A stretch of DNA of 64,000 nt from Burkholderiales bacterium (GTDB lineage Bacteria; Pseudomonadota; Gammaproteobacteria; Burkholderiales; SG8-41), in assembly GCA_030683105.1 (NCBI GenBank), contig JAUXMZ010000039.1, positions 1 through 64,000 on the forward strand, given 5' to 3'. Below are positions 43,491 through 51,333 of the stretch, piece after piece. Each line of letters begins with the position of its first letter. Within the stretch, counting starts at the first letter, position 1. The position numbers were made by a program, and so were the translations under genes. The notes below the pieces were generated by a model. The model saw only the letters and a program-made list of their open reading frames with translations. It had not been told where the DNA came from and did not search any database.

Positions 43491-44801
43491 ATGAGCAATC
43501 TGGTCGAAGTAAAAGTCCCCGACATCGGGGACTACAAGAACATCCCGGTCATCGAAGTCCTGGTCAAGCCCGGCGACAAAGTTGCCGCCGAAGATTCGCT
43601 GCTCACGCTCGAATCCGACAAGGCGACGATGGAAGTTCCGTCGCCCGCAGCCGGGGTGGTGAAAGAGCTGAAGGTCAAGGTCGGCGACAAGGTGTCCGAA
43701 GGTACGCTGGTGTTGACGCTGGAGGCTGACGTTGCCGCCGCTGCACTACAGAAGCCGGAGCCGGCGGTATCTGCGCCGCCAGCCGCCGAGCGCAAGCCGG
43801 CGTCTCCCGTGAAGCCTGTCGCTGCGCCCGCCGAACCGCAGCTCCGGGCGCCTGAACCGGAATCCGCTGCTCCGGCCGGCGATGCCGTTGCGGCGCATGC
43901 GAGCCCCTCGGTGCGGCGACTGGCGCGCGAGTTTGGCGTGGACCTGTCTCGTGTCAAAGGCACGGGGCCCAAGCAGCGCATCCTCAAGGAGGATGTGCAG
44001 AACCACGTCAAGACGGAGCTGAGCCAGCCTCGCGGCGGCACTGCGGCTGCAGGCGGCATGGGTTTCAATCTGCCGCCGCTGCCGCAAGTCGATTTTGCCA
44101 AGTTCGGCCCGGTCGAATCGAAACCGCTGTCGCGCATCAGGAAACTCTCCGGCGCCTTCCTGCACCGCAACTGGGTCAGCATCCCGCACATCACCCAGCA
44201 CGATGAAGCCGACATTACCGAACTCGAGGCGTTCCGCAAATCGCAGGCGGATGAGGCCAAAAAAAGCGGCATCAAGTTCACCATGCTGGGCTTCCTGATG
44301 AAAGCGGTGGTGGTGGCGCTGAAACAACATCCTGAATTCAACGCCTCGCTCTCGCCCGACGGCGAAAACCTGATCATCAAGCAGTACTATCATATCGGTG
44401 TCGCGGTCGACACGCCCAACGGGCTGGTGGTGCCGGTGATCAGGGATGCCGACAAGAAAGGCCTGCTGGAGATTGCAAAGGATCTGGGAGAGATGAGCGC
44501 GCGCATGCGGGCCGGCAAGATTGCGCCGGCCGACCTGCAGGGCGGATGCTTCTCGATCTCCAGCCTCGGTGGCCTTGGCGGAACCTTGTTCACCCCTATC
44601 ATCAATGCCCCCGAGGTGGCGATCCTCGGCGTCGGCAAGGCAATGATGAAGCCGGTGTGGAACGGCAAGGAATTTACGCCGCGGCTGATGCTGCCGCTGT
44701 CGCTGTCCTACGACCACCGCGTGATAGACGGCGCCCAGGGCGCGCGCTTCATCTCGTTCCTGAGCTCGGTGCTGTCCGATATCCGCCGGCTGGTGCTTTA
44801 G
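43491..44801 (+). CDS. aceF: Pyruvate dehydrogenase E2 (dihydrolipoamide acetyltransferase)
   Basis: The 436-aa E2 core has a single lipoyl domain with the lysine in ESDKATMEVPSP near residue 45. A Pro/Ala-rich linker follows, then the E1/E3-binding domain ASPSVRRLAREFGVDLSRVKGTGPKQRILKEDV (seen as SPSVRRLAREFGVDLSRVKG), another linker and the catalytic domain ending in YDHRVIDGAQGARF with the catalytic histidine. I choose ATG 43491, which follows AAGGTTGAGC; an upstream TTG is less likely. E3 is not in the window. Confidence 0.96.
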   Translation: MSNLVEVKVPDIGDYKNIPVIEVLVKPGDKVAAEDSLLTLESDKATMEVPSPAAGVVKELKVKVGDKVSEGTLVLTLEADVAAAALQKPEPAVSAPPAAERKPASPVKPVAAPAEPQLRAPEPESAAPAGDAVAAHASPSVRRLAREFGVDLSRVKGTGPKQRILKEDVQNHVKTELSQPRGGTAAAGGMGFNLPPLPQVDFAKFGPVESKPLSRIRKLSGAFLHRNWVSIPHITQHDEADITELEAFRKSQADEAKKSGIKFTMLGFLMKAVVVALKQHPEFNASLSPDGENLIIKQYYHIGVAVDTPNGLVVPVIRDADKKGLLEIAKDLGEMSARMRAGKIAPADLQGGCFSISSLGGLGGTLFTPIINAPEVAILGVGKAMMKPVWNGKEFTPRLMLPLSLSYDHRVIDGAQGARFISFLSSVLSDIRRLVL

Positions 44802-44807
44802 TGAATA

Positions 44808-44888
44808 AGGCGAGAGGCGAGAGGCGAGAGGCGGGTCGATGCGCCAGCAAGCGCTTTGCGCCTCACTCATCACTCCTCACCCCTCACG
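44808..44888. repeat. GCGAGAG / CTCACTC heptamer inverted array
   Basis: GCGAGAG units (44808-44834) and reverse-type units CTCACTC/ATCACTC/CTCACCC (44861-44888) enclose a GC-rich centre (GCCAGCAAGCGCTTTGCGCC). The last unit runs into CACGGGAG, a Shine-Dalgarno-like sequence before nadD. Unit identity is close to the CTCACCC array at the start of the window. Confidence 0.9.
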
Positions 44889-44902
44889 GGAGCTGTTGAC
44901 GC

Positions 44903-45586
44903 ATGTCAACTCCGACCGCCCCCATCGGCATCCTCGGCGGCACTTTCGATCCGGTTCATTTCGGCCATCTGCGCCTGGCGCAGGAAATCGGGCAGGCGCT
45001 GAAACTCGACGAAGTGCGCTTCATTCCCAGCGGCACGCCGCCGCATCGTGGCTCGCCGCAGGCTTCTGCAGCCGACCGCCTGGCGATGGTGAGTCTGGCG
45101 ATTGGGGATAATCCACTGTTCAGTGTCGATGACCGCGAAATCCGGCGGGCAGGCACCGACTATACCGTGGACACGCTCACCGAACTGCGCCGTGAATTGG
45201 GCGCCTCGCGCCCCATCTGCCTGCTGCTCGGGGCCGATGCGTTTCTCGATCTGGCGACGTGGAGCCGCTGGCATGAGCTTTTTGTCCTCGCCCATGTCGT
45301 GATCGCGCACCGTCCCGGGTTCGCGGTCGATACCTGGCAGGCGCGCATGCCGCAGCCGCTCGCCAAAGAATACTCGGCGCGGCTGATGCAGCAGCCGCTT
45401 GCCGTGCATCTGGCCGCCGCCGGCGGCGTGGCCGTGGCGCCGATCGCGGCGCTGGACATTTCGGCAACCCTGATCCGTGACGGGGTAGGCCGCGGTGCAA
45501 GTCCGCGTTATTTGCTACCGGACTCCGTTCTCGACTATATTCATTCCAAGGGACTTTACGTTCAGGACATTAATGAGACACGATAA
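44903..45586 (+). CDS. nadD: Nicotinate-nucleotide adenylyltransferase
   Basis: NadD adenylates nicotinate mononucleotide in NAD synthesis. The 227-aa protein has the nucleotidyltransferase motif GGTFDPVHFGHLRLA with the HxGH site, RFIPSGTPPHRG for the substrate, and the C-terminal DISATLIRDGVGRGASPRYLLP (seen as DISATLIRDGVGRG). It overlaps rsfS by 14 bp, the usual order in proteobacteria. Confidence 0.95.
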   Translation: MSTPTAPIGILGGTFDPVHFGHLRLAQEIGQALKLDEVRFIPSGTPPHRGSPQASAADRLAMVSLAIGDNPLFSVDDREIRRAGTDYTVDTLTELRRELGASRPICLLLGADAFLDLATWSRWHELFVLAHVVIAHRPGFAVDTWQARMPQPLAKEYSARLMQQPLAVHLAAAGGVAVAPIAALDISATLIRDGVGRGASPRYLLPDSVLDYIHSKGLYVQDINETR

Positions 45587-45938
45587 AATTACCAAGGCTG
45601 CGATCAGCGCGCTGGAAGACATCAAGGCGCGCGACATCGTGGTGCTCGATGTAAAAAAAATGACCTCGATGTTCGACAAGGTCATAGTGGCAAGCGCCGA
45701 TTCGGCGCGTCAGGGCAAGGCGCTCTCCAAGAACCTGCAGGAAAAGCTCAGGGCGATCGGTTCGAAAGTGTATGGCGTCGAGGGCGAGCAGACCGGCGAG
45801 TGGGTGCTGGTTGACCTCGGGTCGGTCGTGGTTCACATCATGCAGCCCACGATCCGCCAGTATTACAATCTCGAGGAGTTGTGGTCGCCGCCCGCAGCCA
45901 AACCGCGACGACGCGCTTCAAAAGCGACAGCCGCCTGA
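45573..45938 (+). CDS. rsfS: Ribosomal silencing factor RsfS
   Basis: RsfS binds ribosomal protein L14 and blocks subunit joining during starvation. The ATG at 45573 gives 121 aa starting MRHDKITKAAISALEDIKARDI, in register with the family. Earlier in-frame starts overlap nadD widely. The motifs DKVIVASADSARQGKAL and YGVEGEQTGEWVLVDLGSVVVH (seen as GEWVLVDLGSVVVHIM) are the RsfS core. It is followed 13 bp later by rlmH. Confidence 0.95.
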   Translation: MRHDKITKAAISALEDIKARDIVVLDVKKMTSMFDKVIVASADSARQGKALSKNLQEKLRAIGSKVYGVEGEQTGEWVLVDLGSVVVHIMQPTIRQYYNLEELWSPPAAKPRRRASKATAA

Positions 45939-45951
45939 TTATTACATATAC

Positions 45952-46434
45952 ATGAAACTCCATGTCGTGGCGGTAGGCCACCGCATGCCGGAATGGGTCA
46001 ACGCTGGATTCGAGGAGTATGCGAAGCGCATGCCGCGCGAGGCGCGCCTGTTCCTGACGGAAATCAAGCCCGAAAGCCGTGGCAGTGGTGCTGCCGGCGC
46101 GCAGGCTGTAGCACGGATGTTGCGCGACGAGCACAAGCGGATTGTTGCGGCGCTTCCGGCAGGGTGCTGCAAAGTGGTGCTCGATGAACGCGGCCGCAGC
46201 TTTCCCACGCGGCAGCTTGCCGATACCATGGCCCGGTGGCAGCAGGAGGGGCGGGATATCGCGTTCGTCATCGGCGGAGCCGACGGGACCGCGGCGGCGC
46301 TCCGGGAGGAGGCGGACTTGTTGTGGTCGCTGTCGCCCCTTACACTGCCGCACGCGCTGGTGCGGGTGGTGCTGGCCGAGCAGCTTTACAGGGCGATATC
46401 GATTTTGAAGAACCATCCCTATCACCGCGAGTGA
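45952..46434 (+). CDS. rlmH: 23S rRNA pseudouridine-1915 N3-methyltransferase
   Basis: RlmH (SPOUT fold) methylates pseudouridine 1915 in helix 69 of 23S rRNA. The 160-aa protein starts MKLHVVAVGHRMPEWV and carries the trefoil-knot SAM site DIAFVIGGADGT and the C-terminal LWSLSPLTLPHALVRVVLAEQLYRA (seen as SLSPLTLPHALVRVVLAEQL). Its TGA lies in the first unit of a GAGTAAT heptamer array. Confidence 0.96.
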   Translation: MKLHVVAVGHRMPEWVNAGFEEYAKRMPREARLFLTEIKPESRGSGAAGAQAVARMLRDEHKRIVAALPAGCCKVVLDERGRSFPTRQLADTMARWQQEGRDIAFVIGGADGTAAALREEADLLWSLSPLTLPHALVRVVLAEQLYRAISILKNHPYHRE

Positions 46435-46464
46435 GGAGTAATGAGTAATGAGTAATGAGTGAGG
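46432..46464. repeat. GAGTAAT heptamer array
   Basis: GTGAGGAGTAAT followed by repeated GAGTAAT units starts on the rlmH stop codon and ends 68 bp before maf. No reverse-complement block is visible here. Confidence 0.88.
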
Positions 46465-46532
46465 ATGCTGCGACGGAAGCGCCGTAGCTCATCCGCATAC
46501 TTTTCCATCCGCGACCCATTACAAACGATCAC

Positions 46533-47147
46533 ATGGCAGAAAAACGCATTTATCTCGCTTCACGCAGTCCGCGCCGCCGCGAGCTTTTAAAGCAAATCGG
46601 CGTGAATTTCGAATTGCTGTTGATGCGCGAGGATCCCAAGCGCGGCTTCGATGTGAATGAGACGCCGCTTCCGGACGAGTCGCCGGGCGTTTACGCGCTG
46701 CGTGTCGCCACCAGCAAAGCCAGCTTTGCCGCGCGCCAGATCGCGCAGCGCGCGCTGCCGCTCAATCCGGTGCTGGCCGCGGACACCACGGTGGTGCTCG
46801 ATGACCAGGTGATCGGCAAACCCGATGACGCAGAACATGCGGCGCGCATACTTCGCAGCCTGTCGGGACGCGAGCACACGGTCATCACCGCCGTCGCGGT
46901 GGCCCGAAAAGATCAGATCGAAACGCAGATCTCGGTTTCAACGGTGCAGTTCCGCGATCTTTCCGAAACCGCAATCCGCCGCTATATCGCGAGCGGAGAG
47001 CCGCTCGGCAAGGCCGGCGCCTACGCCATCCAGGGGCGCGCGGCGGCATTCATCATCCGGATCGAGGGCAGCTATTCGGGCATCATGGGTTTGCCTCTGG
47101 CCGAGACGGCGGAACTGCTGCAGAAGTTCGACATCGAAATACTGTAA
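46533..47147 (+). CDS. Maf-family nucleotide pyrophosphatase (YhdE type)
   Basis: A 204-aa house-cleaning dTTP/UTP pyrophosphatase of the Maf family. The nucleotide-binding start YLASRSPRRRELLKQIG, VLAADTTVVLDDQVIGKP near residue 85 and AGAYAIQGRAAAFI near 165 match the YhdE branch. It lies between rlmH and rng, the standard betaproteobacterial order. Confidence 0.93.
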   Translation: MAEKRIYLASRSPRRRELLKQIGVNFELLLMREDPKRGFDVNETPLPDESPGVYALRVATSKASFAARQIAQRALPLNPVLAADTTVVLDDQVIGKPDDAEHAARILRSLSGREHTVITAVAVARKDQIETQISVSTVQFRDLSETAIRRYIASGEPLGKAGAYAIQGRAAAFIIRIEGSYSGIMGLPLAETAELLQKFDIEIL

Positions 47148-47165
47148 CCGGCGCCCTCCCGCCCG

Positions 47166-48620
47166 ATGGCCGAAGATATTCTCATCAATGTCACCCCGCA
47201 GGAAACCCGCGTCGCCGTAATCGAGCACGGCATCGTGCAGGAACTGCACATCGAGCGCACTTCCGCGCGCGGTCTGGTCGGCAGCATCTTTACCGGGCGC
47301 GTGGTGCGGGTGCTGCCGGGCATGCAGTCGGCCTTCGTCGACATCGGCGGCGAGCGCGCGGCGTTCCTGCATGTCGCGGACATCTGGAGCAATCGCCACA
47401 ATGGCGATCCCATCGTGCCGATCGAGCGACTGTTGTCCGAAGGCCAGAATCTGATGGTGCAGGTGATCAAGGATCCGATCGGCACCAAGGGCGCGCGCCT
47501 GTCTACCCAGATCAGCATTGCGGGCAGGCTCCTGGTCTACCTGCCGCAGGATACCCATATCGGCATTTCCCAGCGCATCGAGGACGAGGAAGAACGCCAG
47601 CATTTGCGCGAGAAACTGCAGCAACTGCTGCTGCCTGAGGAAAAGGGCGGCTACATCATCCGCACCATGGCCGAGACCGCGTCGGACCGTGAGCTCGCCC
47701 TCGACATCGATTATCTGAGAAAACTGTGGCACGGCATCCAGGAAAAAGCGCAGGCGGGCACGGCGCTTGCCCTGCTTTACCGCGATCTTGATCTGAGCCT
47801 GCGCGTGCTGCGCGATTTCGTGAACGAGGAAACCAAGCGCATCCTGATCGATTCGCACGAGACCTTTCAGACCATGCAGAATTTTGCCCGCGAGTTCACG
47901 CTGGCCGGGGCGGAACGCATCGAGCACTACCAGGGTGAGCGCCCGCTGTTCGATCTCTTCGGAACCGAGGACGAAATCGAAAAAGCCCTGGCACGGCGCG
48001 TCGATCTGAAGTCCGGCGGCTATCTCATCATCGACCAGACCGAAGCGCTGACCACCATCGACGTCAACACCGGCGGTTTTGTCGGCGTACGCAGTTTCGA
48101 CGACACCATCTTCAAGACCAACCTCGAGGCGGCGCAGGTGATCGCGCGCCAGCTGCGGTTGAGGAATCTCGGCGGCATCATCATCATCGACTTCATCGAC
48201 ATGGACACCGAGGAACACAAGAATGCCGTGTTGAACGAATTCAGAAAGGCGCTGGCGCGCGACCGCACGCGCATGACCGTCAACGGGTTTACCCAGCTGG
48301 GGCTGGTGGAGATGACGCGCAAGCGCACGCGCGAATCGCTGGCCCATGTGCTGTGCGTGGCGTGTCCGGTGTGCGAGGGGCGCGGGCAACTCAAAACCGC
48401 GCAGACCGTGTGCTATCAGATCCTGCGCGAACTGCTGCGCGAGGCGCGCCAGTTCAGCGCGCGGGAATTCCGCATCCTCGCTTCGCAGCAGGTGATCGAC
48501 ATGTTCCTCGACGAGGAGTCTCAGACTCTCGCCATGCTCTCCGATTTCATTGGCAAACCGGTGTCGCTGCAGGTCGAAAGCGTCTACAACCAGGAGCAGT
48601 TCGACATCGTGCTGATGTAA
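47166..48620 (+). CDS. rng: Ribonuclease G
   Basis: RNase G cleaves 5'-monophosphorylated RNAs and matures the 16S rRNA 5' end. The 484-aa protein has the S1 domain at residues about 35-130, the catalytic metal-binding acids in TTIDVNTGGFVG and IIIDFIDMD, and the zinc-link CPVCEGRG near residue 400. The length excludes the longer RNase E. It starts 18 bp after maf. Confidence 0.96.
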   Translation: MAEDILINVTPQETRVAVIEHGIVQELHIERTSARGLVGSIFTGRVVRVLPGMQSAFVDIGGERAAFLHVADIWSNRHNGDPIVPIERLLSEGQNLMVQVIKDPIGTKGARLSTQISIAGRLLVYLPQDTHIGISQRIEDEEERQHLREKLQQLLLPEEKGGYIIRTMAETASDRELALDIDYLRKLWHGIQEKAQAGTALALLYRDLDLSLRVLRDFVNEETKRILIDSHETFQTMQNFAREFTLAGAERIEHYQGERPLFDLFGTEDEIEKALARRVDLKSGGYLIIDQTEALTTIDVNTGGFVGVRSFDDTIFKTNLEAAQVIARQLRLRNLGGIIIIDFIDMDTEEHKNAVLNEFRKALARDRTRMTVNGFTQLGLVEMTRKRTRESLAHVLCVACPVCEGRGQLKTAQTVCYQILRELLREARQFSAREFRILASQQVIDMFLDEESQTLAMLSDFIGKPVSLQVESVYNQEQFDIVLM

Positions 48621-48724
48621 GGCAGTATGCAGCGCCCCGCCCGGGTAGGGGATGCTTATAACTTGTTGTTTTAATTACATTATTAACTCAGCGCCTCCAT
48701 CCGCACCTGCGGACGCAGCAAGGA

Positions 48725-49051
48725 TTAGCGCCTGTGGACAGGCGCTGCGGCGCTGGTGATCCGCGCGAGGATCGCACTACCGGCGCCGGCGATATCCACC
48801 ACTTTGCGCCGGCCGCGCGCACCATGGCGTAGGGTGATCCGGGAGGAAGGCAACTGCAGGAAGCGGTGCAGAAAATCGAGCAGCGCGGCGTTCGCCTTGT
48901 TGTCGACAGCGGGCGCGGCGACTCTGATCTTGAGCGCATCCCCGTGTACCCCGGCAATTTCACTGACTTTTGCGTTGGGTTGCACATGAATGCTCAGCGT
49001 CAGGCACCCGCTGCCGGGATCCAGCCGGCACCAGGACGGTGCCACGGCCAT
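48725..49051 (-). CDS. DUF167/YggU family protein
   Basis: A 108-aa YggU-type protein. The sequence LSIHVQPNAKVSEIAGVHGDALKIRVAAPAVDNKANAAL (seen as LSIHVQPNAKVSEIAGVHGD and KIRVAAPAVDNKANAAL) is the DUF167 core. The ATG at 49051 overlaps the yggT stop by one base (TAATG), so the long upstream frame overlapping yggT is not used. Biochemical function is unknown. Confidence 0.9.
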   Translation of the reverse strand: MAVAPSWCRLDPGSGCLTLSIHVQPNAKVSEIAGVHGDALKIRVAAPAVDNKANAALLDFLHRFLQLPSSRITLRHGARGRRKVVDIAGAGSAILARITSAAAPVHRR

Positions 49052-49629
49052 TAGAGCATCCGCGACAATGTCATTTCGAGCCAGGCCACCGGAACCATCA
49101 GCAGCAGCTGGCAGCTGATAATGACGAACAGCGGCGACAGATCGACATTGCCTATCGGCGGAATCCGTTTCTGAAACAGGCGCAGAAAAGGCCGCGTCAT
49201 GCTGTTCAGCAGCGGCGCCAGCGGACTGTATGAATTGACCCAGGACAGCACCGCCTGAATGATCACCGCCACCATCACGATGTAGATCACGAGCTTGATG
49301 AGCGTCACGACGGACAGCAGCGCCAGTAGGGCCAGCGTGGTGCCGGCTGCATCGCCCAGTTGATAGCCCTTGATCTGGAGCACGATCAGCGCTTCGAGCA
49401 GTTGCGCGAGCCATGCCAGCGTGAGCGTTGCCAGATCGTAGCCCCACAGCCCGGGTATGATGCGTCGCGCCGGGAGCACCGCAAAATTGGTGAGTGCGCC
49501 AAGGAAATCCGACAGCGGGTTGCGGTATGACGAGCGTGTGCACTGAAGGTAAAAGCGCAGCAGCAGCGCGACCGTAAACAGCCCGAATGCGGTATCGACC
49601 AGAAATATCAGGGCGCCGGTAAGCATCAC
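49051..49629 (-). CDS. YggT family integral membrane protein
   Basis: A 192-aa membrane protein made of two YGGT repeats. Each has a pair of helices around RFYLQCTRSSYRNPLSDFLGALTNFAV (seen as NPLSDFLGALTNF) and VLSWVNSYSPLAPLLNSMTRPFLRLFQKRIPPIGN (seen as PLLNSMTRPFLRLFQKRIPP). YggT proteins are linked to membrane and cell-shape homeostasis but not biochemically defined. The start overlaps proC by 4 bp. Confidence 0.9.
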   Translation of the reverse strand: MMLTGALIFLVDTAFGLFTVALLLRFYLQCTRSSYRNPLSDFLGALTNFAVLPARRIIPGLWGYDLATLTLAWLAQLLEALIVLQIKGYQLGDAAGTTLALLALLSVVTLIKLVIYIVMVAVIIQAVLSWVNSYSPLAPLLNSMTRPFLRLFQKRIPPIGNVDLSPLFVIISCQLLLMVPVAWLEMTLSRML

Positions 49630-50435
49630 TTGCCGAATTCGTCGCCGAGTTCGCGCGAGCGTTGTGCCGCCGCGCTCACGGCGCGCGCGATGATCTGCCG
49701 GAGGTGGTCTTTTTCCATGGTGTCGAGCGCGCGCTCGGTGGTGCCGCCTTTGGAAGTCACGCGCGCACGCAGTTCAGAAACGTCTTCGCTGCTGCCGGCG
49801 GCGAGCTTGATGGCGCCCGAGAAGGTGTCGAGCGCCAGTTGCCGCGCCTGCGCCGCGTCCAGGCCGAGTTCCGCTGCCGCCTGCTGCAGCGCTTCGATAA
49901 AGTAGAACACATAGGCCGGCCCGCTGCCGGATACCGCGGTAACTGCGTCCATCTGCTCTTCGCGCGCCAGCCACAGCGTGGAGCCCACGGCGCCCATTAT
50001 CTTTTCCGCCTGCGCGCGGTCCGTGGCTGCCACCGCGGGCATCGCGTACAGCCCCGAAATGCCGGAGAGCACCAGCGCCGGGGTATTGGGCATCACGCGC
50101 ACGATGCGCGGGTAATCGCCGAGCCAGCGCGATAAATCGGCGGCGCGTATGCCGGCGGCAATGGACATTACCAATTGTGAGGCGAGGCCAGGACGAACAG
50201 CCATCGCAACCGCCCGCATCTGCTGCGGCTTGGCGGCGAGCACGATGCAGTCGCTGCCATCCATGCCGGGACCCGCTTCGGCGTATGTCCTGATGCCGAA
50301 TGTGGTTTCCAGGCGGGCACGGGCGCCGGCGTCGGGATCGACCGCGCGCAGGGCGTGTGAATGCCAGCCCTTTTGCAGCAGTCCGCCGATGATGGCGCTG
50401 GCCATGTTGCCGCCGCCGATGAATGTAATGTTCAT
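49626..50435 (-). CDS. proC: Pyrroline-5-carboxylate reductase
   Basis: ProC reduces pyrroline-5-carboxylate to proline with NAD(P)H. The 269-aa protein starts MNITFIGGGNMASAIIGGL with the Rossmann glycine motif. It also has VLAAKPQQM, VRVMPNTPALV and AVSGSGPAYVFYFIEAL, all ProC-typical. It heads a proC-yggT-yggU minus-strand operon and is separated from yggS by a CACAGAG-type repeat. Confidence 0.95.
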   Translation of the reverse strand: MNITFIGGGNMASAIIGGLLQKGWHSHALRAVDPDAGARARLETTFGIRTYAEAGPGMDGSDCIVLAAKPQQMRAVAMAVRPGLASQLVMSIAAGIRAADLSRWLGDYPRIVRVMPNTPALVLSGISGLYAMPAVAATDRAQAEKIMGAVGSTLWLAREEQMDAVTAVSGSGPAYVFYFIEALQQAAAELGLDAAQARQLALDTFSGAIKLAAGSSEDVSELRARVTSKGGTTERALDTMEKDHLRQIIARAVSAAAQRSRELGDEFGK

Positions 50436-50437
50436 AA

Positions 50438-50560
50438 AAAACTTTAGCCACAGAGGGCACAGAGATCACAGAGGAAAACCAACAATTCTTACGCGAATAT
50501 TACGCAATTCAAGCCGCCCTGTCTTTCTCTGTGTTCTCCGTGTTCTCTGTGGTTTATGCT
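50438..50560. repeat. CACAGAG-family inverted repeat between proC and yggS
   Basis: Forward units TTTAGCCACAGAGGGCACAGAG (seen as GCCACAGAGGGCACAGAG, about 50442-50475) face reverse units CTCTGTGTTCTCCGTGTTCTCTGTGG (about 50527-50551). This is the third copy of the family also at 25803 and 28659. Confidence 0.88.
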
Positions 50561-51243
50561 TTTTGCCGTTGCCCGAAGATCGCGGTGCCCACGCGCACCA
50601 TGGTCGCGCCCTCGGCGATGGCGGCTTCCAGGTCGTCCGACATGCCCATCGACAGCGTATCGAGCTGGATGCCGGCCGCGACCAGTTGGTCTTTGATCTC
50701 CCGCAGCAGCGCGAAACGCCGCCGCTGCAACTGCATATCGGGCGTCGGTTCGGGGATCGCCATCAGGCCGCGCAGGCGCAGCCGCGGCAGGGCGAGGATG
50801 GCGCGCGCCAGTTCGAGTTCCGCGCCGGGGGCAACTCCGCTTTTGCTGTCCTCGCCGCTGACATTGACCTGCATGCAAACATCGAGCGGGGGCAGGTGCG
50901 CGGGACGCGCGTCGTTCAGGCGCTGCGCGATCTTTGCGCGCGCTATGCTGTGCACCCACTGGAAATGCCCGGCGATGGCGCGCGTCTTGTTGCTCTGGAT
51001 CGGCCCGATAAAATGCCAGATCAGCGGCAGATCCGACAATTGCGTGACTTTTTCCACGGCCTCCTGCACATAACTCTCGCCGAAAGCACGCTGCCCCGCG
51101 GCATGGGCCTCTGCGATGGCTTGCGCCGGGAAGGTTTTGCTGACCGCAATCAGCTCGACCTCGGAAGCGATTCGCCCCGCGGTCTGCGCGGCGCGTTCTA
51201 TGCGTTCACGCACGGCTTGCATGTTTGCGGCAATTGTTGCCAT
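50554..51243 (-). CDS. YggS-type PLP homeostasis protein
   Basis: A 229-aa alanine-racemase-fold PLP-binding protein (YggS/PROSC). The PLP lysine is in ELIAVSKTFPAQAI near residue 35, with WHFIGPIQSNKTRAI and LSMGMSDDLEAAIAEGATMVRVGTAIFG (seen as SMGMSDDLEAAIAEGATMVR) following. It maintains free PLP and amino acid balance. It is divergent from pilT, the usual proteobacterial arrangement. Confidence 0.95.
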   Translation of the reverse strand: MATIAANMQAVRERIERAAQTAGRIASEVELIAVSKTFPAQAIAEAHAAGQRAFGESYVQEAVEKVTQLSDLPLIWHFIGPIQSNKTRAIAGHFQWVHSIARAKIAQRLNDARPAHLPPLDVCMQVNVSGEDSKSGVAPGAELELARAILALPRLRLRGLMAIPEPTPDMQLQRRRFALLREIKDQLVAAGIQLDTLSMGMSDDLEAAIAEGATMVRVGTAIFGQRQKA

Positions 51244-51333
51244 AATTTTCCCGGTGTCGTTCGGGCTGTTCAGTGTAAAATCAAACCTTAAGCGTGATTG
51301 CGGTCCGGATTGCGCCGCAACGGAGCAATTATA

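Noticed and set aside
46938-48389. A 483-codon minus-strand frame opposite rng
   Set aside because: It is the antisense shadow of ribonuclease G, rich in His, Arg and Gln, with no motif or upstream signal.
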